In this document: positions 1 through 8,932 of the stretch, piece by piece
Position numbering within the stretch: position 1 is the first letter of the stretch
How the letters are laid out: each line of letters opens with the position of its first letter
Source of the DNA: Candidatus Mediterraneibacter stercoripullorum
GTDB lineage: Bacteria > Bacillota > Clostridia > Lachnospirales > Lachnospiraceae
DNA: 52,036 bases
Direction: 5' to 3'
Assembly: GCA_019115765.1 (NCBI GenBank)
Contig: DXCZ01000014.1
Location: 1 to 52,036, forward strand
Translations under genes and position numbers: made by a program
The notes under the pieces: generated by a model
The model's database searches: none
What the model was told of the DNA's origin: nothing
The model's input: the letters and a program-made list of their open reading frames with translations, nothing else

Positions 1-1
1 T

Positions 2-220
2 TCAGCTGATCTGTCAAGTGATTTTAAAGAAAAACTTGAGGAAATGTTACAGAAATATAGAGGTGAAACTATTAATTTTGATTTGAGAAAAGTCAGGAAA
101 TTCAAGGTATTTGAGTTTCCGAGACCAGACATACAGTGCAGGAGGTGGAGGACAGATGAGACCGGTCAGACTGACGATGCAGGCGTTTGGGTCATATGGG
201 AAACAGACTGTGATCGATTT
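2..220 (+). CDS. Unrecognised 3' end of an ORF cut by the window edge
   Basis: An open frame enters from the left edge and runs to a stop at 218-220. Only its first ~37 codons look like protein (lysine- and glutamate-rich, reading KEKLEEMLQKYRGETINF and on); they lie in AT-rich DNA. Beyond about position 115 it overlaps the ribosome binding site and first 65 bases of sbcC, so the distal part may be chance read-through. sbcD would be expected just upstream of sbcC, but the visible residues do not let me identify it as SbcD. Function unknown. Confidence 0.25.
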
Positions 221-3200
221 TGAACAGCCGGATCAGAATCTGTTCCTCATCACAGGAGATACAGGCGCGGGCAAAACTACGATTTTTGATGCCATCGTGT
301 TTGCGCTTTACGGTGAAACGAGTTCCGGATCTAATAAAAAGGACGGGACAGAGCTGCAGAGCCAGTATGTGGGATATGATCTGCAGCCCTTTGTAGAGCT
401 GGTTTTTTCAGAAGGAAACGGAGAGGACAGAGAAGAATATACGGTCCGGAGAATTCCAAGACATCTCCGTCCGCTGAAACGGGGCAAAGGCCTGAAGGAA
501 GAAAGCGGATCCGTCTCTCTGACCATGCCGGACGGCACCGAATATCCTCAGAGGGAAACGGATGGAAAGCTGGAAGAGATCATCGGATTGTCAAAGAACC
601 AGTTCATGCAGGTGGCAATGATCGCCCAGGGAGAATTCATGGAACTGCTCCGGGCAAAATCAGACGACAAGAAAGTAATCTTCAGAAAGCTGTTCCATAC
701 AGAATTGTATCAGAAGATCGTGGATGAGCTGGGCAGGCGGAGAAAGGAAAAACTGCAGGATATGGGACAGATCCGTACAGTGTGCCAGACAGAGGTCTCT
801 CATATTATGATCCCGGAAATGTATGAGAGAGCTGATGAGATGGCCAGGCTGAAGCAGCAGATCGTGAATTCTGACAAGCTGTCAGCTGTCCATATGGAAC
901 AGCTGATGGAAATGCTGAAACAACTGTGTGAAAAACTGGAGGAACAAAAGGAGAAACTTTCGGGAGAATACAAGGATGCGGACAAGAATTATCTGAAGAA
1001 AAGGGATGATTATAACACTGCTGTCCAGGTAATCCGCAGATTTGAAGAACTGGAGCAGGCAGAGCAGACACTGACCGAATGCGAAGCTGCTGAACCGGAA
1101 ATCAGAGAAAAGCTCCGGATGATCTCGGAAATCGGATCCGCGTATGAGATCCAGCCATACTACGACAGATTTTTGGATTCCGAGAAAATGCTGATGGAAC
1201 TGAAAAAGAATCTGTCTCTTCAGCAGGAAGCTCTCCCCGGTCTGGATAAATATTACCGGAATGCTGCAGCAAAGGCGGATCTGGCAGCACAGCGCCTCAA
1301 TGAAGAGAACCAGAAGTATACAAAGCTGTCTGAACGAGTGGAACAGGCTCTTGATCTTTTCAGAAAAATCAGAACTACAGAAGCGGAAGTGAAGAGTGCC
1401 GCAGATAAATGTGCCGAGACAGCCAGAGTGCAGAAGGCAGCTGAGAAGAAGGCTGCGGAGCTGGAAGAAAAGGAAAAGCAATGGCGGGAAAGGTCAGAAG
1501 AGCTGAAAGACGCCGGTACCAGCTATGTGCGATGGCAGATTGAGATGGAAAAAGCAAGGCAGGCTGCTGCAGATCTCATATCAGCGGAACAGATGGAGCG
1601 GGATGTAGAACAGAGGCGGAAAAATGCAGAAACGTCTGCAAATGCATATGTCAGAGCCAGTGAAGCCTATGAAAGCAGGAACAGGGAATATGAGTCTCAG
1701 AGAAAGTCATTTCTGAATGCTCAGGCAGGATTTATCGCAAGAGAGCAGCTGCGGTCCGGTGAGCCTTGTCCTGTATGCGGCTCTCTGGAACATCCTCATC
1801 CATGTGAGATCAGTGAGGAGCACCGGGAACTGAGCAGGGATACGTTAGATCAGATGGCGGAGGAGGTGGACAGACTCCGCTCAAAGCAGGAGAAAGCTGC
1901 CGCTGATTCCAGAACCTCGGCTGCGATTCTGACGGAGCGGGAATGTGCACTGAGAGGAGCAGTGGAAAAACTGGGCAGGAGACTGGCAGACATGTCTGGA
2001 AAAACGGACATGAAAGTCCGGGAACCCGGTGAGTCTGTGAGGACGGGGGAGCTTCTTGCAGGGTGGAGAACTACTCTGGAACAGCAGATCAGGGATCTTG
2101 AAGAAGAGGGAAAGAAGCGGAAAGCGGAAGCGGAAATGCTGTCCCGTCTTCAGAAAGCTCTGGAGAATACAGGGCCCGAGAAAGAGACTGCACAAAAAGC
2201 TGTGGAACAGGCTTCTGAATATGCGCTGGCGGCAAAGACGGCCCTTGCCGGAAAGCAGTCTGTTCTGGACAATCTTCTGAAGTCCGGGGATTATCAGACA
2301 GAGCAGGAGGCGAAGAACTCCCTCAGGAAGGCGGAAGAGATGAAGATAAAGGCAGAATCGGAATCCCGGCTTGCACAGGATGAGGAGCGGAAAGCCAGAT
2401 CTGCAAAAGAAAACGCGGAGACCCTGATCCGCAGATATGAAAATGAGATCCCCGGAAATGAAGAAGAATCCGGAAAGAGAAAGTCAGCATATGAAAAGAT
2501 ACTGGAGGAGAAGAAACTGACAGAAGATCAGTGGAAGAGTCTGACAGGACAGTACACCCGCCGGCAGGCAGCACTTCTGCAGGAAGAGGTGGATGCTTAT
2601 AACCGAAGGAAAGCTTCTGCCCTGAGCCTGCGGGAATCTTCCGCTGCGGCTGTGAAGGGAATGGAACGCCCTGTACCGGAACAATTGAAGGAGGAGCAGG
2701 GGGTGGCCTGGGAATGGCTGGAGAAATGCCGTGCAGCACTGGATCGTATTAAAGAACTGTCACATACAGATAGTAGAGTGTACAAGTCTCTGAAGCCTGC
2801 CCTGGAGGAACGGGGAAGAGTTGTCTCAGAGTATACCCATCTTGACGATCTCTATAATCTTCTGGGAGGAAAGGTTACAGGTGCACGCATGGATATTGAG
2901 ACTTATGTGCAGCGTTATTATCTGGAACGTATCCTTCATGCTGCAAACAGGCGCTTCCGGGAAATGTCGGCAGGTCAGTTCGAACTGCGGATGAAAGGAA
3001 TGGACATGGCAGGCGTGGGGAAGAACCGGGGACTGGACCTGATGGTTTATTCCGCTGTGACAGGGAAAGAAAGAGAAGTCCGCACTCTTTCCGGCGGCGA
3101 ATCATTTATGGCTGCATTATCTCTTGCGCTTGGAATGGCGGATCAGATCCGGGAGAGTGCGGCATGTGTAAATCTGGACATTATGTTTATTGACGAGGGA

Positions 3201-3380
3201 TTTGGATCCCTGGATGACAACTCCAGGGACAAGGCGGTCCGGGTGCTCCAGGACATGGCGGGGGGCTCCAGGCTGATCGGGATCATTTCCCATGTAACGG
3301 AACTGAAACAGGAGATTGAAGATCAGCTGATCGTCAGCAAAGACGAAGAAGGAAGCCATGTCCGCTGGCAGATCAGTTGA
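156..3380 (+). CDS. sbcC: Nuclease SbcCD subunit C (SMC-like ATPase)
   Basis: This is the ATPase subunit of the SbcCD nuclease, which opens DNA hairpins and trims double-strand-break ends in the cytoplasm. The 1074-residue protein has the expected order: a Walker A loop (GDTGAGKTT, about residues 34-42), a long coiled coil rich in Glu, Lys and Arg, a CPVC zinc hook at about 538-541, a second coiled coil, the ABC signature LSGGES near 978, and Walker B (IMFIDEGFGSLD) near 1010. The start is set at the ATG at 156 because AGGAGG lies 9-15 bases upstream; a TTG at 111 would be in frame but has no comparable site. The length matches clostridial SbcC. The nuclease partner sbcD should lie just outside the window to the left. 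Confidence 0.93.
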   Translation: MRPVRLTMQAFGSYGKQTVIDFEQPDQNLFLITGDTGAGKTTIFDAIVFALYGETSSGSNKKDGTELQSQYVGYDLQPFVELVFSEGNGEDREEYTVRRIPRHLRPLKRGKGLKEESGSVSLTMPDGTEYPQRETDGKLEEIIGLSKNQFMQVAMIAQGEFMELLRAKSDDKKVIFRKLFHTELYQKIVDELGRRRKEKLQDMGQIRTVCQTEVSHIMIPEMYERADEMARLKQQIVNSDKLSAVHMEQLMEMLKQLCEKLEEQKEKLSGEYKDADKNYLKKRDDYNTAVQVIRRFEELEQAEQTLTECEAAEPEIREKLRMISEIGSAYEIQPYYDRFLDSEKMLMELKKNLSLQQEALPGLDKYYRNAAAKADLAAQRLNEENQKYTKLSERVEQALDLFRKIRTTEAEVKSAADKCAETARVQKAAEKKAAELEEKEKQWRERSEELKDAGTSYVRWQIEMEKARQAAADLISAEQMERDVEQRRKNAETSANAYVRASEAYESRNREYESQRKSFLNAQAGFIAREQLRSGEPCPVCGSLEHPHPCEISEEHRELSRDTLDQMAEEVDRLRSKQEKAAADSRTSAAILTERECALRGAVEKLGRRLADMSGKTDMKVREPGESVRTGELLAGWRTTLEQQIRDLEEEGKKRKAEAEMLSRLQKALENTGPEKETAQKAVEQASEYALAAKTALAGKQSVLDNLLKSGDYQTEQEAKNSLRKAEEMKIKAESESRLAQDEERKARSAKENAETLIRRYENEIPGNEEESGKRKSAYEKILEEKKLTEDQWKSLTGQYTRRQAALLQEEVDAYNRRKASALSLRESSAAAVKGMERPVPEQLKEEQGVAWEWLEKCRAALDRIKELSHTDSRVYKSLKPALEERGRVVSEYTHLDDLYNLLGGKVTGARMDIETYVQRYYLERILHAANRRFREMSAGQFELRMKGMDMAGVGKNRGLDLMVYSAVTGKEREVRTLSGGESFMAALSLALGMADQIRESAACVNLDIMFIDEGFGSLDDNSRDKAVRVLQDMAGGSRLIGIISHVTELKQEIEDQLIVSKDEEGSHVRWQIS

Positions 3381-3414
3381 ATACTGCCTTGAATAAACAT
3401 TTATCTTAACGCGG

Positions 3415-3443
3415 TTGACATTACGTATACCTGAATGCATAAT
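3415..3443 (+). promoter_or_regulatory. Sigma-A-type promoter upstream of the PHP phosphatase gene
   Basis: TTGACA at 3415-3420, a 17-base spacer, and CATAAT at 3438-3443. This is a full consensus -35 with one mismatch in the -10. It would give a leader of roughly 115 bases before the ATG at 3566. No strong leader structure was seen. Confidence 0.6.
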
Positions 3444-3565
3444 GGAGTTGGAATAAAGAAAATTATATTCAGACACTGCTGCGGATTGCTTCTCTCCTAT
3501 ATTTCCACAATCATGGCATCATAGATAAGTCGATATAACAGGCGCAACATCGGAGGTTAAAAATA

Positions 3566-4387
3566 ATGATCAGACAAAATCTGCATACACACAGCATTTA
3601 TTGTGACGGAAAGGATACCATCGAGGAAATGGTATGTGAGGCTGTCAGGAAAGGTTTTACGATTCTCGGTTTTTCCGGTCATGGTCCATGTGCGGTTGAC
3701 GACTGTGCCATGAGTGAAAGCGGACTGGAGAAATATATCCGGGATGTTCATGCCGTACAGGAAAAATACAGAGACAAGATCCATATTTTCCTTGGCATTG
3801 AGGAGGATATGATGCAGCGGATCCCGTCGAAAGATCCGTATGACTATGTGATAGGAAGCAAGCATTTCGTTAAATTGAACGGGCAGGTGAAGAGCATTGA
3901 TTATTCTGAGGCTGTGAGCAGAGAGATCGTTGAGATGTATAATGGAGATTTTCTCAGGTTCGCACAGGACTATTATGCAGATATCAGCAGAATGGCAGAG
4001 TTTGACGAGGTGGATATTATCGGACATTTGGATCTGCTCACAAAATTTAATGAAGACGAGAGCTTTATTTCTTTCCATGATCCTGCGTATCTGTCCTTTG
4101 CAGAAGAGTGCATTGACGTCCTCACAGGGGCAGGGAAGATCCTGGAGGTTAATACCGGTGCTATTGCCCGGGGCTACCGGCGTATGCCATATCCGGAAAA
4201 ACAGCTTTTGTCCTATATACATGAGAAAGGCGGAAAGATTCTTCTGAACAGCGACTGCCATAACCGGATGATGCTGGACTGTTTTTACCGGGAGTCGCTG
4301 GAACTGATTCGTGAGTGCGGATTCACATCCATGATGTTTCTTACGGAGGAAGGGTTCCGGGAAGCTCCGCTTGATGAGTTCATATGA
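3566..4387 (+). CDS. PHP-domain histidinol-phosphatase family protein
   Basis: A 273-residue PHP (polymerase and histidinol phosphatase) metal-dependent phosphoesterase. The metal-ligand motifs are visible in order: HTHS at the N terminus, SGHG near residue 37, the Glu of GIEED, the His of GSKHF, a GHLDL segment, and SDCH near the C terminus. Family members of this size are the HisK/HisJ histidinol-phosphate phosphatases (step 8 of histidine synthesis), but no other his genes lie nearby, so the substrate is inferred from family only. GGAGG lies 9 bases before the ATG and a good promoter lies at 3415. The next gene begins 42 bases later and may be read on the same transcript. Confidence 0.8.
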   Translation: MIRQNLHTHSIYCDGKDTIEEMVCEAVRKGFTILGFSGHGPCAVDDCAMSESGLEKYIRDVHAVQEKYRDKIHIFLGIEEDMMQRIPSKDPYDYVIGSKHFVKLNGQVKSIDYSEAVSREIVEMYNGDFLRFAQDYYADISRMAEFDEVDIIGHLDLLTKFNEDESFISFHDPAYLSFAEECIDVLTGAGKILEVNTGAIARGYRRMPYPEKQLLSYIHEKGGKILLNSDCHNRMMLDCFYRESLELIRECGFTSMMFLTEEGFREAPLDEFI

Positions 4388-4429
4388 GTTTATGTTTGAG
4401 TTGAGAACACAAAATCAGGGGGAGCACAA

Positions 4430-6031
4430 ATGGAGATTAATATAAATAAACCAGAAAGAAAAAAAGTAGAGCAGATGATGATTGTTGGAACGGTGATTTT
4501 TGTTCTTGTTATTATAGCTGTTATTAGCGGAGCTATGAAAGCAAACTATCATCTGGATGAATATTTGACATATGTTCTTGCAAATTCATCAAATGGCAGT
4601 AAAATTCAGCTTCAGGAAGGTGTTGCTTATACCGGGGATGATGCTTTTATGGATTATTTTACTGTCCAGAGAGGACACGAATTTGACTACGCGACTGTGT
4701 GGAAAAATCAGAGTGAGGATGTACATCCCCCACTATATTATGTTTTTGTTCATACGATATCGTCATTTTTCCCGGGAAGCTTTTCGAAATGGTTTGGACT
4801 GGCTGTAAATATTCTATTTTATATTTTGTCGGGAATATTTGTTTATATGATTTCTGCAAGGTTATTCAGAGATAGAATAAAGGCACTGATTATACTGATC
4901 ATATGGGGAACTTCAGCAGGAATTCTCAATACTGTAGTTTTTATACGAATGTATATGATGGTAAGCTTTTTTATCCTTGCAGCCATTTATCTTCATCTTG
5001 ATTTATATAAAAGGAAAAGGCCTGGGATAAAATTTTACACCCTGCTATTTCTGACGACTGTGGGAGGGGGACTGACCCATTATTATTTTGTGGTATTTAT
5101 CTTTTTTACAGCATTTTATTATGTAATATTTCTTCTGGTACAGAAAAGATTTCGGGATTTATTACTATACATAGTAACCTATTTATTATCTGCGGGAACT
5201 GCTATCCTGATCTTCCCGTCTATGATCGATCAGGTGTTCTTCGGATACCGGGGCGAAGCCGCATTCGAAGCTATGGAATCAAATAGCAACTTTTTAAACA
5301 CTATTTTTCAATATGCGTCGATCATTATTAGTAAAACGATGGGATATTCGCTGATCTTTTTTCTGATTTTAGCAGCAGGAATCCTGCTAATCATAAGAAG
5401 ATTTAAAATTTCTGGGATAAAGAGGGGGATGAGGAAGATCTTTCGTCATCCGGCATCTGCGATGTTTCTTGTCTCTATTATGTATTTCCTTGTAATTGCC
5501 AGAATAGCACCTTACATTACTGATCGATATATTGCGCCAATCTTTGGACTTGTTTATATTGTAGTATTTACTGTATTGCTTAAAATTCTTTGCTTGCTAA
5601 AAATGAAAGAAAACAGAAAATATTTGTTTATGATTATAACTGGAGCTGTACTTCTGCCCCTGACCTGGTCACATGGAATAGAAAATCTATATCTCAATAG
5701 GCAGGAAGGGGTTCGTATTGCAGAAGAAAACAGCAATCTTGATGTTATATTTGTCTATGACGGCAAAATATGGAAATTGTGCCCGGATATTAAAGAATTG
5801 GATAAATATCATTCTTTTACTGTATTGAAAAAAGAAAATCTGGAAAATTATTTTCAAGAGAGTAATCTTGAAGGAAGTGAGAGTTACGTAGTATATATTT
5901 TGTATACCTTAGATCAAGAGGAGATTTTGTCGCAGATTCGGACAGCGGACAAAGATATTTCAACCGTGGAAATCCTTTACGACCCTGGAGATTCGGCGTC
6001 GTATGCGGCTTCTTATCTGATTTTACAATAA
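4430..6031 (+). CDS. Polytopic membrane glycosyltransferase (GT39/PMT-like)
   Basis: A 533-residue membrane protein with about a dozen hydrophobic segments. The first segment (about residues 18-38) is followed by YHLDEYLTYV. An acidic pair in the first outer loop is the hallmark of the GT-C fold enzymes (PMT, ArnT, GT39) that use polyprenyl-phosphate sugars outside the membrane. A hydrophilic C-terminal domain of about 110 residues follows the last helix. It is the first gene of a cassette with a GtrB-like GT2 and a GtrA. That suggests it transfers the lipid-linked sugar made by those two onto a surface polymer. DNA is visibly more AT-rich than in flanking genes, suggesting acquisition or relaxed codon use. 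The acceptor cannot be told from the sequence. GGGGGAG precedes the ATG. Confidence 0.75.
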   Translation: MEININKPERKKVEQMMIVGTVIFVLVIIAVISGAMKANYHLDEYLTYVLANSSNGSKIQLQEGVAYTGDDAFMDYFTVQRGHEFDYATVWKNQSEDVHPPLYYVFVHTISSFFPGSFSKWFGLAVNILFYILSGIFVYMISARLFRDRIKALIILIIWGTSAGILNTVVFIRMYMMVSFFILAAIYLHLDLYKRKRPGIKFYTLLFLTTVGGGLTHYYFVVFIFFTAFYYVIFLLVQKRFRDLLLYIVTYLLSAGTAILIFPSMIDQVFFGYRGEAAFEAMESNSNFLNTIFQYASIIISKTMGYSLIFFLILAAGILLIIRRFKISGIKRGMRKIFRHPASAMFLVSIMYFLVIARIAPYITDRYIAPIFGLVYIVVFTVLLKILCLLKMKENRKYLFMIITGAVLLPLTWSHGIENLYLNRQEGVRIAEENSNLDVIFVYDGKIWKLCPDIKELDKYHSFTVLKKENLENYFQESNLEGSESYVVYILYTLDQEEILSQIRTADKDISTVEILYDPGDSASYAASYLILQ

Positions 6032-6076
6032 ATTTATCAAATATATTTTCTATTTGTACGTAAGGAGAAATCTGTT

Positions 6077-7036
6077 ATGAAAAAAATAGCTTTGATCGTT
6101 CCATGTTATAATGAACAGGAAGTCTTGCCTGTTTTCTACCAGGCAATTGATGAAATCAGTGCAAAGATGAATGCATATGAGTTCAGTTTCATTTTTGTAG
6201 ATGATGGGTCATCAGATGCTACGCTAGATATATTGAAAAATTTTTCGGAATTTGATCCTCGGGTTATTTATCTGTCTTTTTCAAAAAATTTTGGAAAAGA
6301 GGCGGCAATCTATGCGGGACTTGTTAATGCAGTGAAGACTGTGGATTACATTACTGTAATGGACGCTGATATGCAGGATCCTCCGGAGCTACTTCCTGAA
6401 ATGGTGAGATATATTGAAGAGGAGCATTACGATAGCGTGGCTACACGAAGAGTCAGCCGAAAAGGGGAGCCACCGATCCGTTCCTTCTTTGCGAGAATGT
6501 TCTACAGGCTTATGAAGAAAATATCAGATGCGGATATGATGGATGGGGCAAGAGATTACAGACTGATGACCAGAAGTATGGCTGAGGCCATAGTTAAGAT
6601 GGAGGAATACAACAGATTTTCAAAAGGGCTGTATGGTTGGGTAGGTTTTAAGACAAAATGGATTTCCTTTGAAAATGTCGAACGGGCAGCCGGAGAGACC
6701 AAATGGAGTTTCTGGAAACTGTTAAAGTACAGCATGGATGGAATTATTAATTTCTCCAGCTTTCCTCTGAGGGTATCATCCTGGTGCGGGCTTTTTTTGA
6801 CCTTTGTGTCTGTGATCAGTATTATTTTTATCTGTGTCCGTAAACTGCTGTATGGCGATCCGGTTTCCGGATGGCCGTCCCTGGTATGTATTATTGTATT
6901 CATAGGCGGAGTTCAGTTATTTTGTATCGGCGTGCTGGGACAGTATCTATCCAAGATGTATTTGGAAATAAAGAAGAGACCTCATTTCATTATCCGGGAA
7001 TCAAACAGGAATGACAGTATTGTCAAAATCTCATAA
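6077..7036 (+). CDS. GtrB-like polyprenyl-phosphate glycosyltransferase (GT2, DPM1-like)
   Basis: A 319-residue GT-A family 2 enzyme that makes polyprenyl-phosphate-sugar from a nucleotide sugar on the inner face of the membrane. It starts with the family pattern LIVPCYNEQE, has FVDDGSSD near residue 41 and the metal-binding DADMQDPP near 95-102, and carries two C-terminal membrane helices (about 235-255 and 270-290), as in GtrB. AAGGAG lies upstream of the ATG. The gene sits 45 bases after the GT39-like gene and 24 bases before gtrA, so the three are almost certainly one transcript. Which sugar is carried (glucose, mannose or other) is not predictable here. Confidence 0.88.
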   Translation: MKKIALIVPCYNEQEVLPVFYQAIDEISAKMNAYEFSFIFVDDGSSDATLDILKNFSEFDPRVIYLSFSKNFGKEAAIYAGLVNAVKTVDYITVMDADMQDPPELLPEMVRYIEEEHYDSVATRRVSRKGEPPIRSFFARMFYRLMKKISDADMMDGARDYRLMTRSMAEAIVKMEEYNRFSKGLYGWVGFKTKWISFENVERAAGETKWSFWKLLKYSMDGIINFSSFPLRVSSWCGLFLTFVSVISIIFICVRKLLYGDPVSGWPSLVCIIVFIGGVQLFCIGVLGQYLSKMYLEIKKRPHFIIRESNRNDSIVKIS

Positions 7037-7060
7037 CATATAATCAATGGGGAATTACAG

Positions 7061-7525
7061 ATGAAAAATAAGAAAGATATATTTGACAGACTGATGAGCA
7101 TTAGGATTCTCAGGAGATTTCAGCCGCTTTATCAGCAATATAAAGAGGTGCTGTTATACCTTTTCTTTGGCGGACTGACTTTCCTGGTCAGTGTGGGTTC
7201 TTATATTTTCTTTGAATCAGCGGTAAAAATAATACCACTGATTGCAAACCTGTTCTCCTGGATTCTTGCAGTAACTTTTGCTTATGTGACGAACAGAGCC
7301 TGGGTATTTTCGGATACTGCCGGGACGTTTTCAGGAATCATAAAAGAAATTGCCGCTTTTTTTCTGGGGAGGGCAGCTACTTTGATCATGGAAGAAGTAA
7401 TTCTGTTCCTTGGAATTACAGTAATTGGATTGGGGAGCATCCCTGTAAAGGTTGCTGCCCAGATCCTTGTTATTATTTCCAATTATTTTATAAGCAAAAT
7501 GGCAGTATTTAATAGTAAAAACTGA
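7061..7525 (+). CDS. GtrA family membrane protein
   Basis: A 154-residue protein with four predicted helices and the GtrA features: YLFFGGLTFLVSVGSY in helix 1 and YVTNRAWVFS after helix 2, ending in a short charged tail. GtrA-type proteins are thought to move polyprenyl-phosphate sugars across the membrane. With the GtrB-like and GT39-like genes just upstream it completes the make, flip and transfer set. It closes the AT-rich cassette. The N-terminal ~25 residues are a basic cytoplasmic stretch. Confidence 0.85.
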   Translation: MKNKKDIFDRLMSIRILRRFQPLYQQYKEVLLYLFFGGLTFLVSVGSYIFFESAVKIIPLIANLFSWILAVTFAYVTNRAWVFSDTAGTFSGIIKEIAAFFLGRAATLIMEEVILFLGITVIGLGSIPVKVAAQILVIISNYFISKMAVFNSKN

Positions 7526-7617
7526 TCTGAAAAAAGACTGTATGCTTTACAGCGGATCAGCAGACATCTGAGATTGCCTGTAGGTGGTGTTTATATCGGA
7601 TACCTCATACGTTACTC

Positions 7618-7653
7618 TTACATTAAGAAATGACCAAATAGTTCTTAATGTGA
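7618..7653 (+). promoter_or_regulatory. Hairpin directly in front of a small gene's ribosome binding site
   Basis: ACATTAAGAA at 7620-7629 pairs exactly with TTCTTAATGT at 7642-7651 across a 12-base loop, and one G-U plus one more pair can extend it to 7618-7653. The right arm ends where the GGAG ribosome binding site of the small ORF at 7668 begins. This could be a translation control element, an RNA stabiliser or a DNA operator. Sequence alone does not decide. Confidence 0.5.
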
Positions 7654-7667
7654 AGGAGTGACGGGCA

Positions 7668-7769
7668 ATGAAAGGATATAATACAGCAAACGGCTACATG
7701 GGATATGTAAATGGAGAATATCAGCTTTTTGCATGTGAATCAGATTACAGAGAATATCTGGAAGGCTGA
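7668..7769 (+). CDS. Small protein of 33 residues, unknown function
   Basis: ATG at 7668 follows AAGGAG by 9 bases and a perfect 10-bp hairpin just before that. The frame ends at a TGA at 7767-7769, and a strong rho-independent terminator lies 35 bases beyond. The peptide starts MKGYNTANGYMGYVNGEY, is rich in Tyr, Gly and acidic residues, has one Cys, and has no hydrophobic segment, so it would be soluble. Having its own ribosome site, hairpin and terminator argues that it is a real gene. I recall similar tiny Tyr/Gly-rich proteins in Lachnospiraceae but cannot confirm this here. No function is claimed. Confidence 0.55.
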   Translation: MKGYNTANGYMGYVNGEYQLFACESDYREYLEG

Positions 7770-7803
7770 CGGAGATGCAGGAATCTGATCGAAGAATAGC
7801 GTG

Positions 7804-7840
7804 AAAGAAGTCTGGAAGAATTTTTCACAGACTTCTTTTT
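7804..7840 (+). terminator. Rho-independent terminator after the small ORF
   Basis: AAAGAAGTCTG (7804-7814) and CAGACTTCTTT (7828-7838) form a perfect 11-bp stem with a 13-base loop; the T-run at the end of the right arm supplies the U tract. Confidence 0.8.
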
Positions 7841-7926
7841 ATGTGTACAATAATTATCCCGGCTGTGATATACTTATTCAAGACGCGCTCACGTGATTCA
7901 AATATGGTGAAAAGGAATGAAAAATC

Positions 7927-8919
7927 ATGCCCAAGGGAACGAATCAGAAATTTAAACTGTATCGGCTGGCGCAGATCATGCTGGAGAATACAGATGATGA
8001 ACATTACATTACCATGCCGGAGATCCTGTCAGCGCTCGGGGAATATGAGATCACTGCAGACCGCAAGAGTATTTATAACGATCTGAGAGATCTGGAAGTA
8101 CTGGGGATCGAGGTGGAGGGAGAACCGGTGGGGAACCGTTATCACTATCATGTGGTTGACCGTCCCTTTGAGCTGCCGGAGCTGAAGCTTCTGGTAGACG
8201 CCATCCAGTCTTCCAAGTTTATTACGGAGAGGAAGACAAATGCACTGATCAGAAAGCTGGAAAAGCTGGTCAGCAGATATGAAGCGGTAAAGCTTCAGCG
8301 GCAGGTCTATGTATCCGGCAGGATCAAGACGATGAACGAAAGTATTTATTATACGGTAGATGCAATCTATAATGCTATCTCCGAAAACAGGAAGATCCGT
8401 TTTCAATATTTTCAGTGGAACGTAAAGAAAGAACCGGAGCTGCGCCATAACGGGGCATGGTATCATATCAGTCCCTGGGGGCTATCCTGGGATAATGAAA
8501 ATTATTATCTGGTCGGGTACGACTCGGATGCAGAACTGATCAAGCATTACCGGGTGGACAAGATGCTGCATATTCAGATGTCTGGCGAGAAAAGAGAAGG
8601 AAGAGAGTATTTTAAAAAGCTGGATATGGCGGACTATACGAAGAAAAGCTTCGGTATGTTCGGAGGCAGGGAACTCAGGGTGAAGCTGCTGGTCGAGAAC
8701 AGTCTGGCAGGTGTGATCATAGACCGCTTTGGGAAGGACGTCATGTTCATTCCCGCTGATGAAGAGCATTTTACGGTAAATGTGGATGTAAGAGTCAGCA
8801 GTCAGTTTCTTGGCTGGATCTTCTCTCTGGGAGACAGGGTAAAGATCATCGCGCCGGAGGAAGTGGTGGATCAGGTCAGAAGAGAGATCAGACGGCTGGC
8901 GGAACAGTATGAGGAATGA
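7927..8919 (+). CDS. WYL-domain transcriptional regulator
   Basis: A 330-residue regulator. The N-terminal third is a helix-turn-helix of the type found in WYL proteins (ITADRKSIYNDLRDLEVLG, about residues 42-60). The central and C-terminal parts carry the WYL domain: the segment HNGAWYHISPWGLSWDNENY followed by HYRVDKM and a C-terminal extension. WYL domains bind nucleic-acid or nucleotide ligands and control DNA-damage, defence or metabolic genes. No obvious target lies beside it; the phosphoesterase gene begins 13 bases downstream and is probably cotranscribed. The ATG used has a weak AAAGG site 11 bases upstream. Confidence 0.85.
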   Translation: MPKGTNQKFKLYRLAQIMLENTDDEHYITMPEILSALGEYEITADRKSIYNDLRDLEVLGIEVEGEPVGNRYHYHVVDRPFELPELKLLVDAIQSSKFITERKTNALIRKLEKLVSRYEAVKLQRQVYVSGRIKTMNESIYYTVDAIYNAISENRKIRFQYFQWNVKKEPELRHNGAWYHISPWGLSWDNENYYLVGYDSDAELIKHYRVDKMLHIQMSGEKREGREYFKKLDMADYTKKSFGMFGGRELRVKLLVENSLAGVIIDRFGKDVMFIPADEEHFTVNVDVRVSSQFLGWIFSLGDRVKIIAPEEVVDQVRREIRRLAEQYEE

Positions 8920-8932
8920 AAGGTGGTATTTT

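Noticed and set aside
7522..7560. Terminator after gtrA
   Set aside because: CTGATC/GATCAG with an inner stem can form, but no T-run follows on the plus strand.
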